Origin: Bacteroidota bacterium
Lineage (GTDB): Bacteria; Bacteroidota; Bacteroidia; Chitinophagales; Chitinophagaceae
Assembly (NCBI GenBank): GCA_947454025.1
Contig: CANGIZ010000001.1
Location: forward strand, 1 to 64,000
Length of the DNA: 64,000 nt
Reading direction: 5' to 3'
Positions 45,401 to 54,288 of the stretch are shown here, piece after piece. Made by a program: the position numbers and the translations under genes. The notes beneath the pieces were generated by a model. That model saw only the letters and a program-made list of their open reading frames with translations. It was not told where the DNA came from and made no database searches. Each line of letters starts with the position of its first letter. Positions within the stretch are counted from its first letter, which is position 1.

Positions 45401-45509
45401 TCAACTATATTTAAGTTCCACAGGGTTTGTTAAGGATAAATATATTAAAAATGGCGTAGTTTTCAACAAAGCGTTGATAATTAAAACCAACACCTGGGAT
45501 AATTCTATT

Positions 45510-45517
45510 TATGTTTG
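45510..45517 (+). promoter_or_regulatory. -7 box for the riboswitch-btuB transcript
   Basis: TATGTTTG, perfect TAnnTTTG, just 6 bp before the P1 stem of the cobalamin aptamer. Predicted start near 45523. Confidence 0.6.
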
Positions 45518-45523
45518 TTCTGG

Positions 45524-45682
45524 AATTAGGTTCATGAAAATGATTAAAAGGGAATCCAGTTAAAGCTGGAGCTATTCCCGTAGCTGTAAGTTCATCGTTG
45601 TTCGCAACGAATTGCACAAATCCACTGAAGCAATTTGGGAAGGATGCAATTTAAAAGAATAAGCCAGAAGACCTGCCTAGTT
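45524..45682 (+). ncRNA. Cobalamin riboswitch aptamer
   Basis: The core shows GGGAATCCAGTTAAAGCTGG, then GCTATTCCCGTAGCTGTAAG and the B12 box AGCCAGAAGACCTGCC (45662-45677). P1 is AATTAGG (45524-45530) with CCTAGTT (45676-45682), one G-U. A CGTTG-TTCG-CAACG hairpin fits a peripheral stem. The rest of the 445-bp intergenic region (45401-45845) holds the promoter and the downstream hairpins. It sits upstream of a BtuB-like receptor, so cobalamin repression is expected. Confidence 0.94.
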
Positions 45683-45744
45683 AATTTATAACCAACAGCT
45701 TTCGGGTAAAAAGCGGGATTGTAAAAAAATTGCAAAGCAGGTTA

Positions 45745-45779
45745 TCGAAGGGCAAGCAAACGATATAGCTACCCTTCGA
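45745..45779 (+). promoter_or_regulatory. Hairpin in the riboswitch expression platform
   Basis: TCGAAGGG (45745-45752) pairs perfectly with CCCTTCGA (45772-45779) around 19 nt. No T run follows, so it is not a standard terminator; control of translation is the more likely mode. A smaller GCTTT/AAAGC hairpin lies at 45698-45714. Confidence 0.45.
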
Positions 45780-45845
45780 ATCTCGGCAATTAATTATGGT
45801 TCTCTTCATCTTGAAAGCTCATTGTTAACCACAAAAAACAAAACA

Positions 45846-47774
45846 ATGAGCAAAAAATTAATCACGCTCTCGGTAGGCTTAATCGCCACCACCCTCCTCT
45901 TTGGGCAAAAAGACAGTGTTCCCAACAACAGCAAATCCATTACTTTGGATGACGTAATAGTTACTGCCAACAAAATTGAGCAAAAGCAAAACACCACTGG
46001 CAAAGTCGTAAGCATTATTACTGCTGCACAAATTCAAGCGAACGCAGGAAGAACCATTGCACAAATTTTAAATGAAGAAGCCGGATTGTATTTGCCAGGT
46101 TCCTTAAGCAATGCAGGTACCGTACCCAGTATTTATATGCGCGGAGCTTCCAGCGGAAGAACATTGGTGTTAATTGACGGCGCACCTGTTGGTGACCCTT
46201 CGATGATTAGCAATGAATTTGATTTAAACTTAGTGCCCTTAAGTCAGGTAGAAAGAATTGAAATTTTAAAAGGTGCACAAAGTACCATGTACGGTTCGGA
46301 TGCAATTGGTGGTGTAATTAATATTATTACAAAAAACAAAGATCAGAAATCATGGGCAGGTTCTTATAGTGCTGGTAGTTATGGTGCTCAAAAATGGGAC
46401 TTACAACATGCGCATAATTTTGGAAAATTAAGTTTTGTGGCAGGTATTGAAAATCAAAGCAGCAAAGGATTTTCATCTGCAACAGACAAATTAAATACTG
46501 GAACTTTCGACAAAGACGGCTACAATAATAAAAGCTGGTTTGTAAATTTGAATTACGCATTTAATCCGAATTGGAATGTAAAAGCCTATAGCCGTCGTAG
46601 TTCCTACTCGGCTGATATTGATTATGGTGCCTTTAAAGACGACAAGGACGATCAATTTCACAATGCAACTCAATTGTCTGGCTTTGCATTAGATTATAAA
46701 AAAGCAAGTACGCATTTTCAAATACAATATCAATTTAGTACACAGGATCGTCAATATCTAAATGATAGTGCAGATCGAAAATATATTACTTTCGAAAATA
46801 ATCAGTACTGGGGCAAATCACATTTTGCAGATGCGTTTTTCTCTACTGCCGTTTCAAAAAATATTCAATGGATTATTGGATCTGATTTTAGATATGGTTC
46901 TTATCATCAAACTTATTTTTCTATCAGTGCATGGGGCCCTTATACTGATAATTTTAAAGACACTTTCCAATATCAAAACGCATTGTATACATCTTTGCTA
47001 ATTCATTCTGACAACAATAAATGGTTATTGGAAATGGGAGGACGCTATAACAAGCAATCTCGATACGGAAGCAATACGACCTATACCGTAAGCCCTTCGT
47101 TTAAAATAGATGCACAAAATCGTTTGATAGCAAGCGTTTCGACAGGATTTAAAGCACCTTCGCTTTATCAATTAAGTTATAATAGCAATTTAAAGCCAGA
47201 GAACTCCTTTAATACAGAATTCGGTATTGAACATAAATCCAATGCTGTTTTTGCAAGAGCCGTTTATTATAATCGAACGATTGACAATGGAATTGATTAC
47301 AATTATATTGATTACAACTTTTTTAATTTCATTCAACAAAAAGTAAATGGAATTGAATTAGAATTGAATTGGAAAGCATCCGCCAATCATCATTTTTCGG
47401 CAAACTATACTTTAATGAATGGCCAAGAAACCAATCAAAATAGAGTAACCACTACCGATACCGTTACTTACAACTATTTATTAAAGCGTCCTAAACATAG
47501 CGGAGGTATAAGCTGGCAATACAAAGTGAGCCCTAAATTGGACATTAGTGTAAGTGCAAGATATACAAGCAAGCGTTATGATGTAGGTGGATATGCAGCT
47601 CCTGACGTTATGCTAAACTACTATACAATCGTAAATGCCCATGTCACTTACAAATTAAATAGAAGATGGATGTTATTTGCGGATGGCCAAAACCTCGGCA
47701 ATGATCATTTCCAAGAAATTAACGGATACAATGCCATGGGCAGGAACATTATGATAGGTATTCGATTACGTTAA
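45846..47774 (+). CDS. TonB-dependent receptor, BtuB-like (cobalamin uptake)
   Basis: 642 aa from the ATG at 45846; an in-frame start at 45822 is less likely because the signal peptide MSKKLITLSVGLIATTLLFG fits the later one. TonB box region near LDDVIVTANK, plug domain (about 30-150; LNEEAGLYLPG, IYMRGASSGRTLVLIDGAPV, KGAQSTMYGSDAIGGVINIIT), then a 22-strand barrel ending GRNIMIGIRLR. The riboswitch in its leader points to cobalamin or a corrinoid as substrate. Confidence 0.93.
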   Translation: MSKKLITLSVGLIATTLLFGQKDSVPNNSKSITLDDVIVTANKIEQKQNTTGKVVSIITAAQIQANAGRTIAQILNEEAGLYLPGSLSNAGTVPSIYMRGASSGRTLVLIDGAPVGDPSMISNEFDLNLVPLSQVERIEILKGAQSTMYGSDAIGGVINIITKNKDQKSWAGSYSAGSYGAQKWDLQHAHNFGKLSFVAGIENQSSKGFSSATDKLNTGTFDKDGYNNKSWFVNLNYAFNPNWNVKAYSRRSSYSADIDYGAFKDDKDDQFHNATQLSGFALDYKKASTHFQIQYQFSTQDRQYLNDSADRKYITFENNQYWGKSHFADAFFSTAVSKNIQWIIGSDFRYGSYHQTYFSISAWGPYTDNFKDTFQYQNALYTSLLIHSDNNKWLLEMGGRYNKQSRYGSNTTYTVSPSFKIDAQNRLIASVSTGFKAPSLYQLSYNSNLKPENSFNTEFGIEHKSNAVFARAVYYNRTIDNGIDYNYIDYNFFNFIQQKVNGIELELNWKASANHHFSANYTLMNGQETNQNRVTTTDTVTYNYLLKRPKHSGGISWQYKVSPKLDISVSARYTSKRYDVGGYAAPDVMLNYYTIVNAHVTYKLNRRWMLFADGQNLGNDHFQEINGYNAMGRNIMIGIRLR

Positions 47775-47799
47775 TACACCCTACTTAATTTTGATAGTT

Positions 47800-47834
47800 A
47801 AAAAAGCTTTGTATCTTCATACAAAGCTTTTTTT
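47800..47834. terminator. Bidirectional intrinsic terminator abutting the marC start
   Basis: Perfect 15-bp arms AAAAAAGCTTTGTAT (47800-47814) and its complement (47819-47833) around CTTC, ending in T7 that runs straight into the marC ATG at 47835. It ends the TonB-receptor transcript. Confidence 0.9.
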
Positions 47835-48413
47835 ATGGAATTCCATTTTGATGAATTAGTCACCGTTATTTTTACTTTGTTTGCCGTTATTGATATTGTG
47901 GGTTCGATCCCTTTGTTAATATCGATGAAAGAAAAAATGGGTGGAATAAAATCATTCAAAGTGACGCTGATTTCAGGGGCATTCATGATTGCTTTTATGT
48001 TTTTAGGTAAGCCCTTTTTAAAAGTATTGGGATTGGATGTAAAATCATTCGCTGTTGGTGGATCGATTGTGATTTTTTTATTGGGATTGGAAATGGTATT
48101 GGGTCATGAAATATTTAAAGGCGATAAAGATGCGCATTCTGGAACCGTTGTTCCTATTGCTTTTCCTATTATTGCAGGAAGTGGAACCCTTACCACTATT
48201 ATGTCTTTAAAAGCCAACTTTGAAGAAGTATATATTTTGCTGGGCATTGTTGCCAACCTTGCCATTATTTATATTGTATTAAAATCCCTTAGCTGGATTG
48301 AGAAATTATTAGGGCCAGGTGGTTTATTGGCTGTGCGTAAATTTTTTGGCGTAATCCTATTAGCCATTGCAGTGAAGATATTCTCAAGCAATGTAGGGGC
48401 GTTGAAGCACTAA
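47835..48413 (+). CDS. MarC family integral membrane protein
   Basis: 192 aa, six membrane helices. VIDIVGSIPLLISM (about 18-32) and FPIIAGSGTLTTIMSL (about 115-130) are typical. The family was once linked to multiple antibiotic resistance, but function is not established. The ATG touches the upstream terminator; the next Met is at residue 31 inside the first conserved motif, so a later start would truncate it. Confidence 0.9.
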   Translation: MEFHFDELVTVIFTLFAVIDIVGSIPLLISMKEKMGGIKSFKVTLISGAFMIAFMFLGKPFLKVLGLDVKSFAVGGSIVIFLLGLEMVLGHEIFKGDKDAHSGTVVPIAFPIIAGSGTLTTIMSLKANFEEVYILLGIVANLAIIYIVLKSLSWIEKLLGPGGLLAVRKFFGVILLAIAVKIFSSNVGALKH

Positions 48414-48422
48414 TGCTTTTAT
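48405..48422 (+). terminator. Weak hairpin at the marC end
   Basis: AAGCA and TGCTT around CTAA, with the marC stop codon in the loop, followed by TTTATT. A weak terminator at best. Confidence 0.3.
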
Positions 48423-48425
48423 TAA

Positions 48426-49694
48426 TTAGTACCCCAAGTAAATAAAAGTATTTACGGATAAGCTTTGCGGCGTAATATCTAACGCTGTACCACTACCCCC
48501 TGAAGAAACTGTTACTGTATGTGCATGTGCACCATTGGTTGTAGTTGAATTTGTACTTCCCCAAGATCCACCCCACCAGGTATTACCAGATCCATTGTTA
48601 TAAGTTTGATCTCCATTAGGTCTAGAGAATGTATGTGAGTGATCGCCATTTGTTGAAGTAGTAGCAGTAGGAAAATTGATATTGGGCAGATTGGCTTGTG
48701 AAATAGTTTTACTATTGCTACCCGTCACGGAACCTATTGTGGTTCCATTTTGAACTAAGAATGCATTATTTGCATTGGGTAAATTTGTTCCAATCCCTAA
48801 ACTAGTAGCTTGAGTTTGTTGTGAAGAAGACAATGTGGACTTAGCTCTTCCATCTAATTTAATCCAACCATTATGATCGGCGGTTTGAAAACCCGTTTTG
48901 ACATCACCATAATTAAATTGATTAAATGGTGCATTTCCAGAAATCACTTGCGCTTCAAACCATGGATAGGAACCTGTTGTACTAAAATCACCACTTCCTC
49001 CTAAAGAAGTTACAAAACCACTTGTTAGAATTCTATATGAAATTACTGTTTGAACTGTTGTAGTTATAATAGCTTCAGACAAGCCCATTGATGACGAATA
49101 TCCGGCAGCATCCCCAGGCGCATAAATTGCAGACAAACTACCTAACCAGGATGAAGCGGTTTCATTATACCAAGAAAATGCAGGTCTTGAATTTGCCCCA
49201 TTGCTCATTAATGTTGGCACTTGAGCCAATAAACGATAAGTCCTTCCTGCAGCCAACGTAATTTGACCAGTAGTAGTATTCAAGGACATTTCTTGTCCAG
49301 CTAAATTATCAACTTGTGTGAAAACCACCGTACCACCAGCAGCTATTCCTGTAGTTTGACCAGAGGATCTTGATCCGCGCAATATAGATGCACTCACTCC
49401 AGATCCACTCGCTGTTGAAATGGTTGCCCAACTTGTTCCATTCCAATAATAATACCCCGCAACAAGCCCAGCATTATTTCCTGTATTGTAAACTAATAAC
49501 CCAGTGGCAGGATTTGAAATGGTCGTATTATCTGTTCCACTTGTTAAAGTAACACGAGGTGGTAAAAATCCTTTATTGGTTGCACTCACCTCCAACTTTG
49601 CAGAAGCATCGGGTGTGCTGGTACCTATACCTGTTTGGGATTTTGCTATAAAAACCATGCACAAAAAATAAAATAAGATTCCTAACTGTTTCAT
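48426..49694 (-). CDS. Secreted TGIGT-module protein with tail-collar-like C-terminus
   Basis: 422 aa from the ATG at 49694. Signal peptide ends AKSQ, then TGIGTSTPDASAKLEV and GFLPPRVTLT (about 20-75) and the YYYWNGTSW motif that close the shared N-terminal module. Middle beta-rich region (about 110-250) is Ser/Thr/Gly-rich. The C-terminal part (about 265-422) has NGWIKLDGR, LGIGTNLPNANNAFLVQ and two His pairs (GDHSHTF, GAHAHTVTVSSGG), as in phage tail-collar and microcystin-dependent-like proteins. Last gene of the operon, 52 bp after the 542-aa gene. Function inferred: structural tip or cap. Confidence 0.75.
   Translation of the reverse strand: MKQLGILFYFLCMVFIAKSQTGIGTSTPDASAKLEVSATNKGFLPPRVTLTSGTDNTTISNPATGLLVYNTGNNAGLVAGYYYWNGTSWATISTASGSGVSASILRGSRSSGQTTGIAAGGTVVFTQVDNLAGQEMSLNTTTGQITLAAGRTYRLLAQVPTLMSNGANSRPAFSWYNETASSWLGSLSAIYAPGDAAGYSSSMGLSEAIITTTVQTVISYRILTSGFVTSLGGSGDFSTTGSYPWFEAQVISGNAPFNQFNYGDVKTGFQTADHNGWIKLDGRAKSTLSSSQQTQATSLGIGTNLPNANNAFLVQNGTTIGSVTGSNSKTISQANLPNINFPTATTSTNGDHSHTFSRPNGDQTYNNGSGNTWWGGSWGSTNSTTTNGAHAHTVTVSSGGSGTALDITPQSLSVNTFIYLGY
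49561..49650 (-). repeat. Dispersed copy of the TGIGT/GFLPPR module DNA
   Basis: The 17-mer AAAAATCCTTTATTGGT recurs in the same orientation at 49564, about 51242 and about 56256, within the GFLPPR-coding part of three genes. Less similar copies are in the 209- and 222-aa genes (about 54130 and 58375). Confidence 0.7.
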
Positions 49695-49746
49695 TTTAGC
49701 AACTTTAAATATTTTTAAATAGTACCTCTTTATTAAGATAGCAAAG

Positions 49747-51375
49747 TTATAATAATCTTTCAATGGAGATGAAGTTGTTAAGATAACTTGGACCCACCAT
49801 GAGTGTAATTCTATAAAATCTTGAATTCGTCGTATCTCTTAAAAAATAATTAGCCACATCCCCACTTTGAGCAAAACCCCAGGTTGTGCCTAGGTGAGCA
49901 AAAGTTGAATTTATATTTTGAGTAACATCCGAAAAATAGGTAAAAGCATTTGTACCTGATGCACCATTATAGCTAGTATAAGCTGTTACCATTCCTGTAA
50001 ATGCAGTACCTGTTGATTTTATTTGCAAACTTCTTGCTAATCCATTAGGAGCCATTTGAACTTGTATATCCCCAAGCGTAACAGGCACACTTTCATTCAC
50101 AAATGCTGCTGCTTTTATCGCAACATTCCCACTTGGATCGGATAAATTAATTTTACCTGTCACATTCACATTTCCAGTAACATCTAAAGCTTGTGTGGGT
50201 GCATTATTACCTATCCCCACACTTCCAGTTGTATTGTAGGTATTTGTTCCTGAGAGTATCCATGGATTGATAATTGCTGAGGAACCGATTTGTTCAATGG
50301 TAGCATAGGTATAATTGGGAACTGTTTTAGCACTTGTAGTTGAAAAAACTACATTTAAAGTAATGGTAGTATTTACAGTAGGCGTATACACAATATCTGT
50401 TATCCCATTACCTGTAGCTGCAGTCCCATAATTGGTGCTAAGAATTAATGCCCTATTCCCTAATATATCTCCAGCCGCATTTTTCCATGCAATATCTATT
50501 TCAGAAGAACTTGCATTGGAACCATCTAAGGAAACACTTCCTGTTAATCTATAGGTTTTACCAGCAGTTAAGGTGAAATTCCCATTGGATGAATTATAAG
50601 GAATGTTCCCACTATTGATGGTATTGAAAACAATATTATCTCCAGTATTAACCGTTTGTATTGTTGTTCTATTTACCGAAACATAATCCACTGTTTGTCC
50701 TGTTACTGGTAAATTTCCTGCAACAAGTTTATAATAAACTCTATCAAAATCACCTGCATCTCTATTACCTGTTGTAGTTACATATACATTATAAGTCGTA
50801 CCAGATTGAAGATTCGCTTCGACCTTCCCATTGTACTCTACATGCACCGTATTGTTTATACTATATTGAGAATCGACAGCTAGTACAATGGTACCTTGTC
50901 TAACTTTAAATGTAATAGAAGCACTTGAAAATCCAGTACTTGAAAAATCAAATAAATATCTGCCAGAAACTGGAACTGTAAATTTATAGCCTGTAGCATT
51001 TGCAATGGTACTATCGGCGGTAGCATTAGAATAGGACTTACTATACAACTTTACCATATCCATTGACGTCACTCCATTTCCCGCTGAGGTAGCCGTAGCA
51101 ATGGTTGCCCAGTTGGCACCATTCCAATAATAATAACCTGCCTGTAAGCCGACTGATCCTAAATTATAAACTAATAAACCTTCAGCTGGCGATGCAATAG
51201 TGGTGGCATCTGTGGCGCTTGTTAAAGTTACACGGGGAGGTAAAAATCCTTTATTGGTAGAGTACACATCCAACTTTGCAGATGCATTAGGCGTGGTGGT
51301 ACCAATACCGGTTTGTGCATTCAAGTGTAAATTCAACGCAATCAACAATCCTATTAATAATAATTTCTCTTTCAT
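49747..51375 (-). CDS. Secreted TGIGT-module beta-rich protein
   Basis: 542 aa. Signal peptide ends LHLNAQ. TGIGT/GFLPPR module (about 21-110) with YYYWNGANW. Two jelly-roll-like Thr/Asn-rich segments follow (about 115-215, 225-365). An internal SVGIGNNAPTQALDVTGNV segment (about 378-400) repeats the logic of tail-fibre 'VGIG' units, and the C-terminal ~140 residues are unrecognised. It lies 56 bp after the glycine-rich protein gene, the first spacing above 14 bp in the operon. Confidence 0.72.
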   Translation of the reverse strand: MKEKLLLIGLLIALNLHLNAQTGIGTTTPNASAKLDVYSTNKGFLPPRVTLTSATDATTIASPAEGLLVYNLGSVGLQAGYYYWNGANWATIATATSAGNGVTSMDMVKLYSKSYSNATADSTIANATGYKFTVPVSGRYLFDFSSTGFSSASITFKVRQGTIVLAVDSQYSINNTVHVEYNGKVEANLQSGTTYNVYVTTTGNRDAGDFDRVYYKLVAGNLPVTGQTVDYVSVNRTTIQTVNTGDNIVFNTINSGNIPYNSSNGNFTLTAGKTYRLTGSVSLDGSNASSSEIDIAWKNAAGDILGNRALILSTNYGTAATGNGITDIVYTPTVNTTITLNVVFSTTSAKTVPNYTYATIEQIGSSAIINPWILSGTNTYNTTGSVGIGNNAPTQALDVTGNVNVTGKINLSDPSGNVAIKAAAFVNESVPVTLGDIQVQMAPNGLARSLQIKSTGTAFTGMVTAYTSYNGASGTNAFTYFSDVTQNINSTFAHLGTTWGFAQSGDVANYFLRDTTNSRFYRITLMVGPSYLNNFISIERLL

Positions 51376-51431
51376 TTAAAAGTACTTTCTTTTTGAATTT
51401 TTATATTCTCATTTTCATTCTTTCTTAAATT

Positions 51432-53657
51432 TTACCTTACCCAATACCAAATGATGCCTGGATTTTGATTGGGTGTACCACCTGTACCTGCATCAGAAAT
51501 CCATGGCGAGGGAGAATAGTAGCTATTGTTCGACAGCAATGTACCCCACCAATTGGCAGTTCCAGATGAAAGCGTGATAAATCCTGTTCCAGAACCCGCT
51601 GTAGAACTATACCAAGGCATCCTTTGTTGCATACCATTATTACTACCAACATAACTCCAATTTCCAAACATGGTATTTAAAGTTACATTGGTTTGTGTAT
51701 TATCGGTATTAACAAAACTATAGTTGCCATTGGCTGTCCAAATACCTCCATAATTTCCTCTACTGCCCGCATCTATCATATACTGAAATCCACTTGTACT
51801 TTGTTTGATATAATCTGCCCATCCTATGATTGAATAACTTGCAGTTGAAGTACTTGTGACATCGGCAGTAACTGTAAAGGGAATTTTGGTGTTGTAAGCA
51901 ATTGCATTAGCATAAGTCCAAACCGAATTAGAAGAATTTTTCATAATCAATGTCCACCCTCCTCCACTTGTTGTCATATCTGCATATATTTTAGTAGGCA
52001 CCCCTCCATTGATATTGGCATTTTTGATCCAATAAAATCCATCTGTTGAATTCGGATAATCTTTTTTAATTTGATAAGCACTGGTAGAAGCAGTACTGGG
52101 ACTTAAGCCATCGTTTTCGGCATAAAATTTAGCGCGGTAGGCGTTATAATTATTAGTAATTTCTTGTTGTGTTAATTCTCTTTTATAAATCTTAAAATTG
52201 GATACTTGAATATTCATCAACCATCCTAAATCATTGCGCCAACTTGCAATTCTTCCAGCACCTGCATTAAAAGTTGCATTGCTTGCATTAAATGTTCCCA
52301 GCAGTTGTGTTAATGATTGACTCACTCCATCTACATAAATTTTATTATTTGTTAGTGTTCCGGAATTCATAACAAATACTAGATGCTTCCAATAACCCAC
52401 AATACCTAAATAGTTCACTTGAGTACTACTAATACCATATAAATCTCCAGCAGCACTGTTAAATCCAATATTACCTCCACTCGTCCACGCATCATACAAT
52501 CCAAATCCAAAGTACATAGCACCACCAGGTGTTTTTAAGGAGTTGGTTTTAACCCACATCTCTACAGTTACCACATTCGTATTTCCAATATTCGCAGTAA
52601 AATCGGCATAACTACTACTACCATCAAATGAAATATTACCACCATTAGATGAATTATAGGTTGTTGATGTTGTAGTTACGTTGGATGCGTTAGTTGATAA
52701 ATCATTCCATGTATTTCCTGTGCCACTATAACTTGATGTATTACCTGCATCTAAATTGAACACCAATCCCGAATTACTAAAACAAGTAATGATTACCGAT
52801 CCATCTCCAGTATTGTTCATTAATCCAAATGAAGAAATACCGGATGTTGATTTAGTGGAGCCGCCTGCTCCACCACCGGTTGCGCCACCGCCTCCCGCTC
52901 CACTTCCACCACCAAAATATCCTCCTCCACCTCCACCACCACCATTCCATGTATTTACACCACCGTCGGATCCACCTGCACCACCACTAATATCATTTCC
53001 ATTACTAGCTGCAGTTCCAGTGACTACATCAAATGCATTTCCTCCAACACCTACCGCTGATAAAGTTGCTCCATATCCATATTGATACCTACCACTTACT
53101 AAATAATTAGTAGTTCCCTCATTACCATTACTTGCAGTACCAGCAGATGTATTTGCTGCAGCTCCACCAGTATAATCCGTTCCTGTTGTAATACCAGCAC
53201 CACCCCCACCTCCACCTGCAACTACCAATGCATTTGCATTTGCAGGAGTACTACTTGTAAACACACCCGACAATCCTCCTCCAGCTCCACCATAACTAGA
53301 TACAACACTTGAACCACCATTGCCACCATATCCATATTTGGCAGTTGCTGATTGCCCGGGGAATCCTCCAACAACTATATATAAAACTTGGCCTGGTGTT
53401 ACATTTAAAGTGGTTGTAATATTAGCTCCCGCACCACCAACTTGTCCTCTTCCACCAGTACCACCTTTTGCGCCCACTGCTTTTACTTGTATACTGGTCA
53501 CTTTATTGGGCACAGTAAATTTTTGTAATGCACCCGTATATTTAAAGGTTAAGGAGTCCGTCAAAAATGGCTTGCGCACCGCTAAATTTTGAAATGCAAT
53601 TTGCGCATTCGAATCAATCGACGTAAAAAAGATAAATATGAAAATGAGTTTGCGCAT
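51432..53657 (-). CDS. Secreted glycine-rich, LamG and fibrinogen-like protein
   Basis: 741 aa from the ATG at 53657. Signal peptide ends DSNAQ. A short beta part (about 20-60) precedes a very Gly-rich region (about 60-285; GGTGGRGQVGGAGA, then runs of 6-8 Gly) like the poly-Gly-helix domains of ALK/LTK-type glycine-rich proteins. A LamG/concanavalin-like domain follows (about 295-475; VEMWVKTN, NFKIYKRELTQQEI). The C-terminal part (about 490-741) is fibrinogen-like, with DGFYWIKNANI and TTSGGGWTLIMKN. A putative glycan-binding adhesin. 1 bp after the 209-aa gene. Confidence 0.78.
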   Translation of the reverse strand: MRKLIFIFIFFTSIDSNAQIAFQNLAVRKPFLTDSLTFKYTGALQKFTVPNKVTSIQVKAVGAKGGTGGRGQVGGAGANITTTLNVTPGQVLYIVVGGFPGQSATAKYGYGGNGGSSVVSSYGGAGGGLSGVFTSSTPANANALVVAGGGGGGAGITTGTDYTGGAAANTSAGTASNGNEGTTNYLVSGRYQYGYGATLSAVGVGGNAFDVVTGTAASNGNDISGGAGGSDGGVNTWNGGGGGGGGYFGGGSGAGGGGATGGGAGGSTKSTSGISSFGLMNNTGDGSVIITCFSNSGLVFNLDAGNTSSYSGTGNTWNDLSTNASNVTTTSTTYNSSNGGNISFDGSSSYADFTANIGNTNVVTVEMWVKTNSLKTPGGAMYFGFGLYDAWTSGGNIGFNSAAGDLYGISSTQVNYLGIVGYWKHLVFVMNSGTLTNNKIYVDGVSQSLTQLLGTFNASNATFNAGAGRIASWRNDLGWLMNIQVSNFKIYKRELTQQEITNNYNAYRAKFYAENDGLSPSTASTSAYQIKKDYPNSTDGFYWIKNANINGGVPTKIYADMTTSGGGWTLIMKNSSNSVWTYANAIAYNTKIPFTVTADVTSTSTASYSIIGWADYIKQSTSGFQYMIDAGSRGNYGGIWTANGNYSFVNTDNTQTNVTLNTMFGNWSYVGSNNGMQQRMPWYSSTAGSGTGFITLSSGTANWWGTLLSNNSYYSPSPWISDAGTGGTPNQNPGIIWYWVR

Positions 53658-53658
53658 T

Positions 53659-54288
53659 TTAAAAAATACTATCTCCAAATACAAAACCAGTAGTTGTTGT
53701 ATTCATCACTAAACCAATCACACTATTAGTAGTTCTAGTACTATTCCCATTTGCAGAGTTTAAAGTGACTCCAGTTCCTGCTGCCAGAATAATTTGACCA
53801 GCACCTCCTTGAATAAGTTGACAAGAAAATCCAACTGGTAAAGAATTGGGAACCGTAATGGTAACTGCAGATGCAGCACTAATTAAAAAGATTTTATTAT
53901 TATCTGTATTTGCCAAATTGAATCCAACTGTTTTACTATTGTCAATAATTAATCCATTAGCAATAGCAATCCAACTTGTTCCATTGTAATAGTAATAGCC
54001 AGGTACAACTTTATAAGGATCCGTTGTAGTAGTGGCTGTATTGTAAACCAATAAACCAGCAGCCGGTGTGATGGCTGAACCTAAAGCATTCTTTATGGTT
54101 GTATTGTCGTTAGTTCCTGTTAATGCAACACGCGGAGGCAAGAAACCTTGCTTAGAAGAATTCACTTCTAACTTTGCAGAAGCATCGGGAGTTGTTGTAC
54201 CAATGCCAGTCTGCGCTTTTACTATAGTACATGAAAATAGTATGATTACTATTAACCCGTGCTTTAATATGTTTAAATAGTTCTTCAT
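53659..54288 (-). CDS. Short secreted TGIGT-module protein (209 aa)
   Basis: Signal peptide ends TIVKAQ. TGIGTTTPDASAKLEV and GFLPPRVALT (about 27-80), the GYYYYNGTSW motif (about 101-111), then the C-terminal module (about 120-209): NLANTDNNKIFLISAASAVT, VGFSCQLIQGGAGQIIL. That module resembles beta-rich domains of phage structural proteins. Its ATG overlaps the stop of the PA14 gene by one base (TAATG). Paired with the glycine-rich protein gene 1 bp on. Role unknown. Confidence 0.75.
   Translation of the reverse strand: MKNYLNILKHGLIVIILFSCTIVKAQTGIGTTTPDASAKLEVNSSKQGFLPPRVALTGTNDNTTIKNALGSAITPAAGLLVYNTATTTTDPYKVVPGYYYYNGTSWIAIANGLIIDNSKTVGFNLANTDNNKIFLISAASAVTITVPNSLPVGFSCQLIQGGAGQIILAAGTGVTLNSANGNSTRTTNSVIGLVMNTTTTGFVFGDSIF

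Noticed and set aside
52756-53085. Open plus-strand frame rich in proline opposite the glycine-rich gene
   Set aside because: Gly codons read as Pro on the other strand; no start context, no promoter, and the minus-strand protein has signal peptide and domains.
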